This document shows positions 20,124 through 32,805 of a stretch of DNA of 64,000 nt, piece by piece; positions within the stretch are counted from its first letter, which is position 1; every line of letters begins with the position of its first letter. Below the pieces are notes generated by a model that searched no databases, was not told where the DNA came from, and worked only from the letters and a program-made list of their open reading frames with translations. The stretch lies in contig QKWP01000217.1 in assembly GCA_003550325.1 (NCBI GenBank), positions 30,650 to 94,649 of the forward strand, in the 5' to 3' direction. The position numbers and the translations under genes are program-made. The DNA comes from Gigaspora rosea. Its lineage: Eukaryota > Glomeromycota > Glomeromycetes > Diversisporales > Gigasporaceae.

Positions 20124-23100
20124 ATGAGTAAGTATAACACTTTCAGAATTGCAACACTTAATGTAAAGGGCCTTAATGATAGATACAAGCGTCAACAAAC
20201 AATTACTTTAATTAAAACATATAAGATAGAACTAATTATGATACAGGAAACAAATTTAACTAATAATAATACAAGAAATTTTTTGAAACAACAGTGGGGA
20301 TACGAATCTATATGGACATCGAAAGTAGCCATTTTGGCTGGAAATAGAGATATTAAATTTGAAAATATTGAAGAATCTCATCAGGGAAGGGTTCTTTGTA
20401 CAGAATTCTATTATAGAAAGCGATTATTTCAGGTCATTAATGTGTATGCCCCTCCGGCACTCGACGAAAGGATTCGATTTTTTGGAACCTGGTCAATACA
20501 AAGAAACACTAATGCAGTTAATTTAGTAGCAGGAGATTTTAATGTGAATCTAGATCCAAACATAAACAGGATAAGTCACGTGCCACCACATAATGATCCG
20601 TCAAGAGAAAAACTGAAAGAACTTACCTGTGGTATGGTAGACACAGTAGTTGCAGCTTCTCAAACGCCGTTTCTTACATATTTCCAAAAGACAAGAGGAG
20701 GACATAATATGGCCACAAGGCTTGACTTGAAAACGAGATATTAAGAAAAGAAATTGTTGCGGAAATACGAACAGTCACAGACCTGGAGAGTTGGGATTAC
20801 TGCAAATGCAAAATACAATCATTAATTAGAGCTAGGGGGCCTCTTAAAGCTCCAGAAAGTAATATTCAAAGATTGAGCAGGAAAATTAATATACTAGAAA
20901 AGAAGATCGCAAGAGACCAGAACCTATCTGATCTACAAATAGTAAATGAAAATCTAAAGAAAAGCCTTCAAAATGAACTTCAGAATCTAGCTGATAAATG
21001 GCAGGTGCGTTTTAACGCAAGGTGGATCGAACGAGGTGAGAGATCGACAAAGTACTTCTACTCCAGGTTTAAGAGTAGGCATAACACAGCAGCTATAGAC
21101 AAGATTAAAATTCCCAATAATGCAGGGACGTCAAGCTCAATCGAAGTACTGCATTACATCAAAGAATATTACAGTCATATGTACCAATCAGAGCCAATTA
21201 AGGCAGAGGCCATGAACAGAATAACAGAAGGTCTTCCACAAGTAGAAATATCGGACAATCAAAATCTAATTAAATATATTACAAAGGAAGAGATAATCGA
21301 AGCAATACGATGCCTTCCTAATAACAAGGCCCCAGGGACAGACGGTATCACCTATGAATTCTATAAAGAGTTAATAGAAGAAAGTAGTTCAGTTTTTGAA
21401 AAAATCTTTAATGACGTAATTGAAAAAGATAAAATGCTCAGCTCGTGGTATAAAAACGTGATAACATTGATTCCAAAAAAATCGGAAGAATTAGAAGATG
21501 TTCGAAACTGGAGGCCTATTTCTTTAACGAACTGCGATATTAAAATATTAATGAAGATCCTAGCTAACCGTCTTAACAACATCTGTCAGAAAATAATCGG
21601 TACTTACCAGCAAGGTTTTATTAGAGGGATGTTGATCTTGGAGTCTGTAATGGACATTATGTCTGTTATGAGGAATCAAAGCGATCAAACACAGCAAGGT
21701 TGGATGTTGTTTTTGGATCAACAAAAAGCCTTTGACTGTGTTAACCATACATATTTACAAGAGGTATTAACAAAGATGAAGTTCGATCCAAAATTTATAC
21801 AAACAATTAGTACATTATTTTCAGAACAAACTGCATTTATAGCAGACTCGGGAGTAATATCAGAACCGTTCAAAGTAAGTCGTGGAGTAAGACAGGGTGA
21901 TTCACTCTCACCTCTTCTGTATATAATAGCTTTTGAACCTTTCCTTAGATCGCTCGAGAAAAACTTAAGGGGAATAGATTTAAATCAGCAGTCAAATCAA
22001 CAAAGGTTTAAATTAACAGTCTACGCAGATGACCTCACAATAAGCATAGCTTCATATGCAGAATGGAATGTTGTTACCAAATTGATTCAAGAGTATGAGG
22101 AGGCATCCAATGCTAAAATTAATAAAACCAAATCAGTGTTAGTACCATTAACATATAATGCCTGACATATAGAACATCTTGAGGCAAAAAAATTCAAAAT
22201 GTTATCAGATAATGAACCGGTAAGAGCACTAGGATACGAGTTGGACTCGCAAGGGAGAATAAGTAAAAACACTTGGCCGGAGATGATATTAAAAGTTAAG
22301 GCTATGCTAGAAAAACTATCGCAGCGTAACCTGTCCATCAAGGGCAGAATTTTAATAATTAAAACTTTGGTTTTATCAAAAATTTGGTATGTTGCATACC
22401 TTGCACCTCCGAGTAGGAAACAACTTACAGAAATTGACAATCTTGTAAGGGGCTGGATTAAAAACTCCTGTAAGATTCTCCCAAGATACTCGATTCTACA
22501 GCAAGATTATAAATACGGTGGTCTAAATGCACCGATAATAAAGGACCTAGTGGATGCGAGATTAATTACTATTTTTATAAAATTACTTACAAGTAACAAC
22601 TGCTGGGCAAAGACAGAAAGAGAGCTAATTAGGGTGGAGCTACAAAACAAAAAGAACATCACGGCAATAAAGGCACTAAATGAGGTTCCGGTAAAAAACA
22701 GAGCTTGGCCAGAGTACTGGAAACCTTTTATTATAGCGTGGAAAAGAATCGGGGGTTCCATAAATCAAGATGTGGATATGTGGCCCTGTGAACCAGAAGA
22801 CATTAAAGTTGCTAACGTACCGGGTAACGAATACACAGTGCAGAAGGGAGTTGCTTTTTTAAAGAATAAATCTTTGTCGACGGCTATACAGAAGCAAGAA
22901 AACAATAATGGGGTAAATAGTGACTTATGGAAATGGTCAAAGATAAAATGGGTTAACAACAAGCGGAAAGATATTTTTTGGCGGTATTGCCATAAATCGT
23001 TGCCACTAGGATACAGGCTAAAATATATAATACCAAATTATGATGGTACCTGTCCGATGTGCTCTGAAGAAATCCAAACCAATGAACATTTTGGTGTAAA

Positions 23101-23422
23101 CTGCAAAAATAGTAAAATCATATGGGAAACGGTATACTCATACATAAGCCCAGAGGAGACCCCTCCGAGAACCTACGAGGAAACCATCACGGTATCAAAC
23201 GTTAGAGACGCGAGTAAGAAGGAAATAGCGAGATGGTCACATGTTAATGTGTTATACGAGATTTGGTTTTGTTATACCCAGGCTAGATGGGGCGGAAAAC
23301 TAATACCAGAGCCTGTGATTCCCATAATCGTTAGGAATAGAATTGAGAAGGAGTTCAAAATATTAAAGCATTGTAATATGTATAAGAGAACAGAGGGTGG
23401 TATACACAACTTTAATAAGTAG
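20124..23422 (+). pseudogene. LINE ORF2: endonuclease / reverse transcriptase, disrupted
   Basis: ATG at 20124. The APE endonuclease motifs are TLNVKGLND, MIQET (catalytic Glu), NVYAPP and AGDFNVNLD. The frame breaks at about 20730 after MATRLD, and the expected SDH motif is absent, so an internal deletion is likely. RT reads from about 20735: NNKAPGTDGI, LIPKK, NWRPISLTNCDIKI, QQGFIRG, LDQQKAFDCVNH (catalytic Asp), GVRQGDSLSPLL and YADDLTI (catalytic pair). An in-frame TGA at 22163-22165 falls at a probable Trp. The frame then continues to 23422 and includes a Cys/His motif CPMCSEEIQTNEHFGVNC. It would nick the target and reverse-transcribe the RNA; this copy is inactive. Confidence 0.85.
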
Positions 23423-23539
23423 TAGATAAATAATATGTAATATGTAATATAATAAAGTACACCATCCGGCGTCCCATAGTAGGGGTTTATATTAAAAAAA
23501 AAAAAAAATTATCTATTAAAGCTTCTTAAAGGTTTGATA

Positions 23540-23840
23540 GCAAATAACTTTTGATCAACTGGCCCGATTTGGATGAAACAACTGCCAAAATGTTCATCTC
23601 AATAAGATGATTCTAATGAGCCCAAAATTGTTTAAATTGAATCACACGCTCCTGAGATCGTTAAGGATTTGTATCACTTTACATGTTTAAAAATTGATTA
23701 AATTTAAACATCTGAGTGAAAAATCTTAATAATCTTAGCATTTTGTAATTAAATTTGGATGATTTTTGACTCTTTAAGAATCACCTCATTGAGTCAAACA
23801 CTCTGGTAGTTGTTTTTATCCAAATTGGGCACTGGATTAA
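23540..23840. repeat. Foldback palindrome of the TAACTTTTGATC family
   Basis: CAAATAACTTTTGATCAACT and the following AACTGCCAAAATGTTCATCTC are mirrored by complementary sequence ending near 23835 (TTTTTATCCAAATTGGGCAC). It shares its outer word with palindromes at 34.2, 39.5, 43.8 and 44.1 kb. Confidence 0.65.
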
Positions 23841-24299
23841 ATTTTTTAATAGTATTTCAAATACGCGCAAATATATTACTTATTGGCCTTTGGTCACATA
23901 ACCATAATGAGGTGTTTTATTTATAATCACACCTCTATACAATCACCAAAATAGGTGCGATCAGTGTCTGAAATTCAATTTTTAAATTAGTTGCGGGCAG
24001 CAACTAAATAAAAAAAAATAGTTGCGGATTATAAGAATTTAAAAAAATATAGTTGCGTGTATAAGCATTTAATCAAAATTTATAAGTAAAATTTGCAAAT
24101 TTATGTGCGGAATTTGCATATGCACTTCAGGTTTTGGTTGCGGAAATTTAAAATTTGTTGCAGTCCGCAGACTCCACAACCCAATTTCAAACACTGGGTG
24201 CGATGTACTTGGTGATTATAGAGAGGTCCGACTGTATAAATCTAATAATTTACAGTAATAATTATTACTGTATACAAGTTATAGGATTAAGCATGTGTA

Positions 24300-24770
24300 G
24301 CCAGTCCTGACTATGCATGTTGTAGAAACTATTTCAGCTCAGCTGATAGTATTTTGGCTCTGATTTTTAATATGAGATTGCTGATATATTTTAGAGTTTT
24401 CATATCCGAATTCAATGCTAAAATATATTCGTCAAAACCGAAATAGTATATATAACATGTATAAGTCTAATACAATTTCAAAGTTTACTTGAAAATTCAT
24501 ATTTCCACGCTCCTGGTTTGCGCAATTGCGTTGCGCAACTACTTAGATACATGCGTAAGTGATTGCTACACGGTGACTACGTAACATCAATCGCGAGATG
24601 ATTTCGTAAACCAATAAGATAATCACAAGTACGTATGATATAATCGATAACTTATATCATTTCACGAAATAGGAAATACTACGTTGAATCTTGTGATTGG
24701 TAAATAGTGTGATGGACAGGCGTTTGTGTTTCAATATAATCAATAGTTTATTTAAGTTATAAGATGCTTT
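24300..24770. repeat. Dispersed repeat, copy 1 (partner at 60416-60800)
   Basis: Shared blocks include AACTATTTCAGCTCA, CTGATTTTTAATAT, ATAACATGTATAAGT, CTGGTTTG(C/T)GCAA and CCAATAAGA. The core TGCGCAATTGCGTTGCGCA at 24522-24540 is a near-palindrome. An inverted version of this core is at about 27525-27545. From 24771 to 25721 I see only AT-rich DNA and a T16 run at 25380. Confidence 0.75.
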
Positions 24771-25721
24771 ATTTGGATTTTTGATTAGTAACAAACAAAA
24801 TCCCGTACTGATGGGAACCTCAAGCTGATTTCTCATGATAATTGATCCTTGATTAATCCATAACTTTGGTTTCGGCTTACCTAATATTGATCCTTAAAAT
24901 TATACATTACTGCATCTACGCGAAATAATGTCCATGAGCGTTATTTGAGACACCTAATTTTAAGAGAGCAAAACAAAAGAATTTTTTAACATAAAATTAT
25001 AATCGTACTTAATTAGTTAATTAATTATTGTTGCAGATCATAATGAATCAGATCATTGTGAAATTTAGGGTCCTAATTTAAAAATATGTGACCTAACCAA
25101 AATCCACTTATACTCTTTCATAATAATTCTAGCCCTAAACCCTAACTTAACTATGAAAAAAAATTAACAAAAAGGCCCAAAAATTTTAGAAATCGGAATA
25201 AAATAAGTTTAAAGTTCAATACGATCTGATTTCATTATGCTGTCACAATTATTAGCTCACTTTGAATTACTTGTTTGAAAAAATGTCCTCAGGAGTTATT
25301 TGCGAGATATTTGGTTGAAAAATTTTACTAAATGAACGTAGCTAATTTTTATGCAAACTATTCCCGATTCTCTGCTGCTTTTTTTTTTTTTTTTGAATTT
25401 TATGCTCCGTATTGATCTAATGATCAAGCTGAGAGTTTCCAAATTTTTATGGCATAGCATTATATTTGACAGTAACTATAGTTTTTAGAACCCTATAAGG
25501 ATCGATACGTAAATCGACTTTTTCTCATCCCATCAGGATGATACTGATAATCCATCAGAATAGTATTTTTTGCAGTAAAAAAATGTTGCTAGAAAAAGCG
25601 CTTACTTCATATTGAAACTCTGAGCAATGCTATGATGGTATTAACTAAAATTTTTATTATAAATTTAAAAAATAAGTGATATTTTCGTAAGGAGTATTGA
25701 TATTATTTATTGCTTATAATT

Positions 25722-26822
25722 TCAATAGATTATGCGATCTTCAACAATATTATAATTCCTAATATAATCCCAATTATAAAGATTTAAGGTGACTAAAGTA
25801 GTATTTTTACGAAGAGCCTCCACGAAAATTTCTATTCCTTTAGAAGTAATATTATTGTAAGAAAGATCTAAATTAGTTAGAGTGGTATTTTTATAAAGTG
25901 CTTTTGCAAATTCTTTCCCTCCTTCGTCCCCAATATAATTAATACTAAGATTTAAAGATCTTAAAGTAGTATTCATATAAAGCACCTCTGCAAATGCTTT
26001 TCCTCCTTCATTATTAATATTATTACTACTAAGATTTAAAGAGGTTAAAGTAGTATTTATATGAAGTATCTTTACAAATGCTTTCACTCCTTCATTTCCA
26101 ATATAATTACCACTAAAAATTAAAGAAGTTAGAGTTGTGTTCTTACAAAAACTCTCTGCTAGTGCTTTTCCTCCCCAAGAATCAATAAAATTGCAAGAAA
26201 TATTTAAAGTAGTAAGTGTATTATTTTTGCAAATATATTCAACCAATTCTTTGGTTTCTTCAGAGTTAAAATTATTTTTAACTAAATCTAGAAGGATAAT
26301 ATTATTTCTACAACAGAGATTTTTAAATACTTTATAATAAATAATTCCACTAACTTTTAAACATTTCAGCTCCTTACTTGTTCGTAGAAACATTGCAATT
26401 AATGAATTTTTAACAGCAATTGCAAGCTTATCATCTTCCCAATCTCCCCAACAAGGTTCGTCATAACCATTATAATTAAGCCAATTTATAACTCCATTTT
26501 CCAAATCATCAAAAGAGCTATCCATATTATCAAAATTGCAAACCGATTTAATATAACTTGTATATTCAAATAACTGTTATTGATAAATTGGAAGGATAAT
26601 TTTAAAAGGTATTAATAACTCTTGTTCATCAGAATTTAATGACAAGAAACATGTATTTATAAATTTTCTATTGCTTAATTTGGTGGCTATTTCACTCCAT
26701 AATATTGGCACAGTAATTCTACACCAATGACGGTTTACAAGAAGGCATGAATATAAACTTTTATAGTCAAACCGCAGATAATCAAATATTTTGAAAAAGC
26801 ATTCGTTTGGTGGGTTTATCAT
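25722..26822 (-). pseudogene. F-box / leucine-rich-repeat protein, one in-frame stop
   Basis: ATG at 26822. Residues 1-45 form an F-box-like domain (NPPNECFFKIFDYLRFDY, SLYSCLLVNRHWCRITVPILW). A TAA at 26577-26579 follows PIYQ. The same frame continues (QLFEYTSYIKSVCNFDN) into an open 267-codon LRR domain with about five 28-residue ribonuclease-inhibitor-like repeats, consensus NTTLTSLNLSxNxI then EGGKAFAEALYK. The stop is consistent with CAA to TAA. It ends at 25722. F-box/LRR proteins are SCF ubiquitin-ligase substrate adaptors and are abundant in Rhizophagus. It could be a recent pseudogene, or the LRR part could be used from the ATG at 26525. No introns seen. Confidence 0.75.
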
Positions 26823-27009
26823 TTTAAAGGGTAAAGATGAAAACGTTCTAGTATCTGGTATATATGTTATAAGTACGTGTAGGAGTGGATTTGGAATTTC
26901 CTAATTAAATTAAGGTTGGGTAATGGGTGTGAATACACGTATGATAAATTCAACCTTAAAACGATGGTTTTATATAAAAATCCTGAATCAATTTCATTTG
27001 TACTTCAAC

Positions 27010-27115
27010 CCGTAGATCTTTTCGTCATTTGGCATTCCATTCGTAACATTGATCTTTTTCGTTATCCAAATTCGTCACCATCAGCACGTAGATCTTTTCG
27101 TCATATGGCATTCGC
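27010..27115. repeat. Short direct repeat about 80 bp apart
   Basis: CGTAGATCTTTTCGTCAT then TGGCATTC occurs at about 27013 and 27090. Confidence 0.75.
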
Positions 27116-27220
27116 GACCGTTGATCACTTCTTTTTTTTTTTTATCGGTTCGAGCATCATTAGTTAAGATCATCAATGGAAATAAACAAATGTGTATAAG
27201 TTTGCAATGGTGATCCCGTT

Positions 27221-27445
27221 TTATCGCTTATCATCATGTACAGCCTTACGTTTTTGAGAATTTTCTTGAAAATGGTTGGAATATCTCTTCGAAAAAGTAT
27301 ATTTGTTTCTAAACCGTTTACACTTTTTGTTTCTTCCTGTTTGTTCTTTGTTTGCATCGTTAATAAAGTCCATACCAGGAACGGAGTGCATGCTTAAGCG
27401 TAGGGTGTCTGGCACAGCAAAAAAAATTGGCATACCACGTGGCAT
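27221..27445 (-). CDS. Small unrecognised open frame
   Basis: The minus strand is open for 74 codons (MPRGMPIFFAVPDTLRLSMH... then a Lys/Arg-rich tail KKCKRFRNKYTFSKRYSNHF). An overlapping frame (27160-27357) ends in a more neutral tail, so a frameshift is possible. No domain or splice structure is recognisable. It may be a fragment of a larger decayed gene or a chance frame. Confidence 0.2.
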   Translation of the reverse strand: MPRGMPIFFAVPDTLRLSMHSVPGMDFINDANKEQTGRNKKCKRFRNKYTFSKRYSNHFQENSQKRKAVHDDKR

Positions 27446-30400
27446 TAGGGTGTTACCTCAACTAATAAAATCAAACATAGTCGGGGTAACATATGAAGTT
27501 CATTAATTTCGGATTTATTAATAAGTAGCTGCGCAACGCAGTTGCGCGAAACCAGGAGCGAGGAAATTAGTACACTATGATGCTAGATACTATGTATAGA
27601 TAGAATCATCTAACAAAATTTTTCCTAAACGCCTATTAGATTCTGATAATATATACATTATTTAATTCTTGCAACCATCCGGATATTCTAGTTGGCTATT
27701 TGGGTTGTGGACTAGGAAAACCCGCCTTTGACACTTTTTCAACAATTTTGGGACTTTGATTCAAATTAAAGCGCTGGTTTCTATCTACACGTATTTTACT
27801 TTTTACCCTATGTTGATATAATAAATTATCGTGATTTTTTAATTTGAATGTTAAACCAATTTTTTAACGATCGTTTTCTAAAAATAGATCTACAACCAAA
27901 GATTGACGACTCAATTAAATTAGATTGGTCAATCCTGCAATCAGTGTTTCATAATCATATGACATTGTTTATTCAATAATTGATACTTAAAAAAATTTAG
28001 GTTTCACAACAAATAATCGCCATTTTCTCAAAACGGAAAACCCCCTTCAAAGACGGGTTTTCCTAGTCTGCAGCCCATTTACGGTAGTCAAATTTTGATT
28101 CGCAATTGAGTTAAAGTGCATATTTTCAATGTCAAATTCACATTAATAATTTCATAAAATTTAATATATGCAATTTCATAATTAGTAAAGCAATCGTTCT
28201 TTCATATGAAAAATCTGAGTCGGGATATCACATAATTTGATCCGATTAATTACGTGATCAGAGTCAGTTTACGAAAAACAATGTAGGGAGGGCGTTAATA
28301 AGGTATTAATTTTAAGGTTATGTAATGCGCGAACAATAATAATATATTTAAGGGGTAATGACGATGTAGATACCTGATACTTGCAAAAAAATAATAATCG
28401 AATATGCAACAATCGTAAATGTTAAAAATGATTACGTAAATCTGCACAATTTTATATAGTTGGCAAACAATATAAACAAAATCTTAAGTGACTCAATACA
28501 TAAATCGATAATCCAAACAAAATCCTGAGTAAACAAGCTATAATATTAACATATAAGCACAATAAGTCAAGAAAGCATGATGATAAATAGTCAAGTCAAT
28601 GTACATATAAAGAAAATCAATATTGTAAACACATAAGGTAATATTATGGAATTTTTTAAATAATGATTCCTACTGCATGCATACAAAATCAAGGAATGAT
28701 CATCCAAATCAGAAGCCTAGAATTGTGAACTTTACTTAACTTGCCTGTAAACCATACTCTACTGTCGAAGGCGCTGGGCGTGTGATATGAACGAACAACC
28801 AATCACACACACACAAAAAAAACTAAAGGAAGGAAAAACTCAGACACACGGAATCTCGTAACAAGTCTGATAGATAGAGGCGAATTAATTTGGCAAGGAA
28901 AGGCTTATCAGGCTTGATACGGGAGGGGGAGTCACACGGGAAGGAGGAAAAAATGCTCAAAATTTTTATACGATACAAAAGGTTGGTCTTTATTAATTTT
29001 TGGACTTTTTACAATGGAGGACGCACTTTTTCTAATACAAATTTTCGAATCTATTTATAAAATTTTTAAAGAAACCAAAAAGAAGAAATTCGAAATAAAA
29101 AGAAGAAAAGAATATCACACTATTTTCTTCCACCTCTTTAATTAATGCCCGATTTAGCTATTTTCTATCATGAGCGTATGCATTTGATTTCACTGCGTTT
29201 AATTTTCATCGTGAAAATTAAGACACGGCCTCATGCTATACCCGATTTGACCTTGCAGGAAATCAATTTTAAAATCACGATTTAAATGATTTTTCCTATT
29301 TTCGGCATACCTCTATGACGGGACCGAGTCTTTAAACAAAGGGCTGATTATTCTCTTGATGCCTAAATTATTCCGCGTCTTGATCTGATCCTTCTTCGAT
29401 CTTCTGATTTCTTCGTGATTAACGGTTAAAACTTCATCCAGATCAAGGCTTCTAAGATGTGGGGCTTGGACGGGGGGACCATGGGAACTAGGCGCAGTAC
29501 CATGTGCGGGAAAGTTTTTTTTTTACGTACGGCGCAGCTATAGGGATCATGTGCGTCACGTGGCTGGGATCTACATGGTCACGGTTCTGCCGGCGGCTCT
29601 TTCGGTCTCGCGAAAAATTCAACCATCATGGGATCCAAATCCACTCCTAACATACGTACTTCGTACTCTGTTCCTGGTATACTTTACGTACATCGTACTA
29701 CATTCCTGGTATATATCCATAGAACAAATAAGGAAAACAGGATAAATATAGTTAGTAATAAGATTGGAGGTATGATCAATTTAATAATAATATAATGAAA
29801 AATGATGATCATAAGGCAGGAGTAAAATAAATTAATATCGTGATATTGAGGTGCAGAAACATTACGATAGTATCACCGGAGTCAAGGGCTTGATATGTAG
29901 TTTGTTATTCATATTACACTATATAGTTGAAAAGAACTAATCAAAGACATAGTACACTTGGCAAGGTCCAGAATGGATTAACCTACTAGTTTCTTTGGAC
30001 ATTAATTATAGGCGCCTCTCAAAAGTGCTGGTCACACACAATATTTTTTTAATTAGATACTGAGAATCACACTTCCGTACAGCACATAAGAGAACTTTAA
30101 TAATACTAACAGAGGTTATATCGTTGTATTATTTACTTTTTTGTGTTTAATCAATGACCAGTCAAAAAAATTAAGCCCATCGCACTATAGAAATCTAAAG
30201 TCACAAGTTTCACCATTTAACTCTTCAGTAAACAATACACTTCGTACTTTGTACTATGTTCCTGGTATACACTTCATTGCAACATCAATATTACGGTTAA
30301 GAATTTTTTTTTACCAATTAAATTTGCAATTTCTTTTGATCCCTTTTTAGTATTGTTTGGGGTATTACAAAAAGTCACAAGGACTTTTTATCCAATCAGA

Positions 30401-30620
30401 TGCCCAGAATTGCGGACATTAACTAACTTGCCCGTAAACCATATACTCTGTATTTCATACCCGCTCCTGGTATACTCTGTATTTCATACCCCGCTCCTGG
30501 TATGGTTATATTTCGATGTTATCGTTAACCAACTTTTTATACTAGATGATTATAAAATAATTATAAAAATAAATTTACATTTATTGATATAAATATCTAA
30601 CGGAAGTGTATATAATTTTT
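27446..30620. other. Gene-poor stretch with small repeats
   Basis: No convincing gene. It contains the inverted GC core at about 27525-27545, recurring TTCCTGGTATA or CTCCTGGTATA words (29660-29715, 30250-30265), a 31-bp tandem duplication at about 30441-30504, and related blocks CTTGCC(T/C)GTAAACCATA at 28741 and 30427. A GC-rich patch with CGTACGTA-like words lies at 29460-29600. Confidence 0.5.
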
Positions 30621-30633
30621 TTTTAACTTGTAG

Positions 30634-30793
30634 CTCTCAGCTAGCTCTACGTGGTAATAGAGCTATTTTTTTCAATAATTTATAAAATCATTCAGTCATT
30701 ATATAAATATTAAATATTAAATAATTAATTAAGTTTTACGAAATTTTTTAAAAAAATTATTTAAAAAATAGCTCTATTACTATGTAGAGCTAG
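30634..30793. repeat. Inverted repeat with 33-bp arms
   Basis: AGCTAGCTCTACGTGGTAAT followed by AGAGCTATTTTTT pairs with the complementary stretch ending near 30793. The interior is about 95 bp of AT-rich DNA. MITE-like. Confidence 0.75.
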
Positions 30794-30965
30794 TTGAAAG
30801 CTTCAAATTAAAAAAATATATATGCACTTTTGTTGGATACTTATGCTAAAAAATGTAAATTTAATCTAATATTTAAATATACAGCCTATAAAAAATCTGA
30901 AATTAATGATCTTCATATATTACCCTAACTATGTTTGATTTACTTAGTTGAGGTAACACCCTAAC

Positions 30966-31015
30966 GTGGCATGCCCTTTGATACTATCGTCTTTGCGCTA
31001 GTGAGGGCATGCCAC
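30966..31015. repeat. Short hairpin, 12-bp arms
   Basis: GTGGCATGCCCT (30966-30977) pairs with AGGGCATGCCAC (31004-31015). The adjoining TAGTTGAGGTAACACCCTAA reappears inverted near 27440-27462, so these may be ends of related elements. Between 31140 and 31320 the word AACGTGTT and its complement recur. Confidence 0.7.
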
Positions 31016-31604
31016 ATTGGGGATCAATGTTTACTATTGTCAATGACATTTGAAGATTCGAATTTTCCGAGAAATAGATCATTTTCATTTCTATTTTTGT
31101 ATAATTCATTAAATGTTAGTCAAAATTCATGTAAACTTGATGATTGACATATAATCTTCATAACTCGTTAACGTGTTAGCACATATGCGTGTTAAGGGGC
31201 GCAGATTATAAACATTCTCAATAGCACGTCAACGTGCTAGGCTTAGTTGTACCGTCACGTAGCGTGTTAAACAACACATTAACATGCCAAACAACACATC
31301 AACGTGTTGTATATTAAATTCAAATGTTTATAAACGAAAGAATTTGACTTCAATAAAGGTATCAACCACGATCCAATATAATAGAATCCAACACTAAATA
31401 CAATACAAAAGAATACAAGTAGAGAAGTTTCTTCGATTTTACTTAAAGAAAATAAAGGAAGTAAGCTAGTGTAGTGCTGAAGAGACCTTTATTCGAGTAA
31501 ATCAGAAACCTATCTCCTAGTAACTATTAGAGTTAAATTGGTAAAACGTATATGCTCTCCCACCTTAATAGTTACACTATGTAAATCAAAACTATATGGG
31601 TGAT

Positions 31605-31810
31605 TTCAATAAAAACAGCACATTTTTACAATTTTTTGAAAAATGTGTTTTTATTAGTTTCATATAAATTTTGGCATAATTGACATTATCGATTTGCATA
31701 ATAAAAAATCAAGATAATGTAAAAGAAAAATTACACGAGGCTGCGTAGGCCAATACATCACAAGATTACCTGATAGTCACCTGTTTACCTTTAACCAATA
31801 AAAATGCTTG
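31605..31810. repeat. Dispersed repeat shared with 42120-42490
   Basis: Shared blocks are TTACAATTTTTTGAAAAATG, CGATTTGCATAATAAAAAAT, GTAAAAGAAAAATTACA and ATACATCAC(A/G)AGATTACC. The 42-kb copy carries an extra insert of about 155 bp (42251-42405). Confidence 0.8.
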
Positions 31811-31849
31811 TTCTTCACCACACTTCCTTAACCCTTTCTTTCCAAAGAT

Positions 31850-32090
31850 TTATACTGTCTTCTTCCTCTATAATCACCTCCTCTATAATCACAAATCCTA
31901 TATAATCACACAAATTTTTGAATCTAAAAATTTTTATATAAAATATCTTTATATAATCACAAATGAGTATAATCACTATCACTCTATATAATTAAAATTA
32001 AATATATTTATATATATATTAACCCTCTATAAAATCACATCAAAAATAATATATATAAGTATCAAAGACTACATTTTTATCACCATAATT
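31850..32090. repeat. Pogo-like end and CTCTATAATCAC repeats
   Basis: ACTGTCTTCTTCCTCTATAA opens a cluster of CTCTATAATCAC words. Its near-perfect reverse complement ends at about 36478. Either they bound one 4.6 kb composite or they belong to two separate MITEs in opposite orientation. Confidence 0.45.
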
Positions 32091-32805
32091 TGAAATCCAC
32101 TAATAATTGCATTAGGAAAGTGGAATTGCAGATTTCATTCTATTCTAACCCGATCTACAAGTACTTCTCAACTTTATCCTGTTCTATTATAATTACCTAA
32201 ACTTGCTAATGACCATTACAAAATTCATTATGTGTCACAAATTAGGCCCCCAAAAATTTACTAATGATAATGTCACTGCAATAGCATCCAATCAATCAAT
32301 TATAGCTGAATTGAAAATTAGTGGGACATGTAATGAATTTTGTGATAATCATTTAAATTTCGATAATGATTTTTTGGCAATAACAATAAAGTTTTCAATA
32401 ATATAATTTTTGGTTAATATATTATCGTGGTTTGTTTTGTACTAGCTGAAAGTATATTATTGAAAACTACTTTTATTATCAACCGAAATTTGCTGATAAT
32501 CATCACAAAATTTATCATGTGTCCTACTAATTTTTAAATCAGCTGTAAACAATCAAGCATCAGCTGTGATTGTTAGTAAGCTTTGAGGTGGCTGCTCTGG
32601 CAAGCTCGTAGATATCAGGCACAATTAAATTTTATAAGTAATCAGGTTTTAAATAATCTAAAGATTAGAATTTTCCTCAATCTCATTTTCGATATAGTGT
32701 TCCAAATCGTTAATTGAAAAGCCAACTAGTTGGCAACTTTTCAACTAATTGATTTAAAAAAAATTAAACAACTAATCGATTTACTATCAACTGGTTCAAT
32801 TACAA

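Larger units (their letters stand above)
18102..23508 (+). mobile_element. Full-length non-LTR retrotransposon (LINE) with target duplication
   Basis: The direct repeat TTATCTATTAAA lies at 18090-18101 and 23509-23520. The element between starts with a 5' UTR of about 210 bp, carries two ORFs and ends in a poly(A) tail (about 23493-23508). ORF1 has a CCHC zinc knuckle; ORF2 has an APE-type endonuclease, reverse transcriptase and a C-terminal Cys/His region, an L1-like layout. The exact clade cannot be assigned without a tree. It has an endonuclease defect, a stop codon in ORF2 and an assembly join in ORF1. Confidence 0.9.
17778..24234. mobile_element. Pogo-like (Tc1/mariner) TIR element, host of the LINE and a palindrome
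   Basis: The left end CAGTCAGACCTCCATATAG begins after TA (17776-17777). The right end finishes in GAGAGGTCCGACTG, then TA (24235-24236). CAGTNGNACCTC ends with a TA target are typical of pogo/Tigger-type transposons. Subterminal CTCATTATAGTCACC and CTCTATACAATCACC words lie at both sides. Removing the LINE and the palindrome at 23540-23840 leaves under 1 kb, so the original element was probably a MITE. The TIR match is imperfect. Confidence 0.5.

Noticed and set aside
17778..24234. Treating all DNA between the pogo-like ends as one large transposon
   Set aside because: The LINE with its own target duplication and a separate palindrome account for most of the length; only the outer flanks belong to the pogo-like element.
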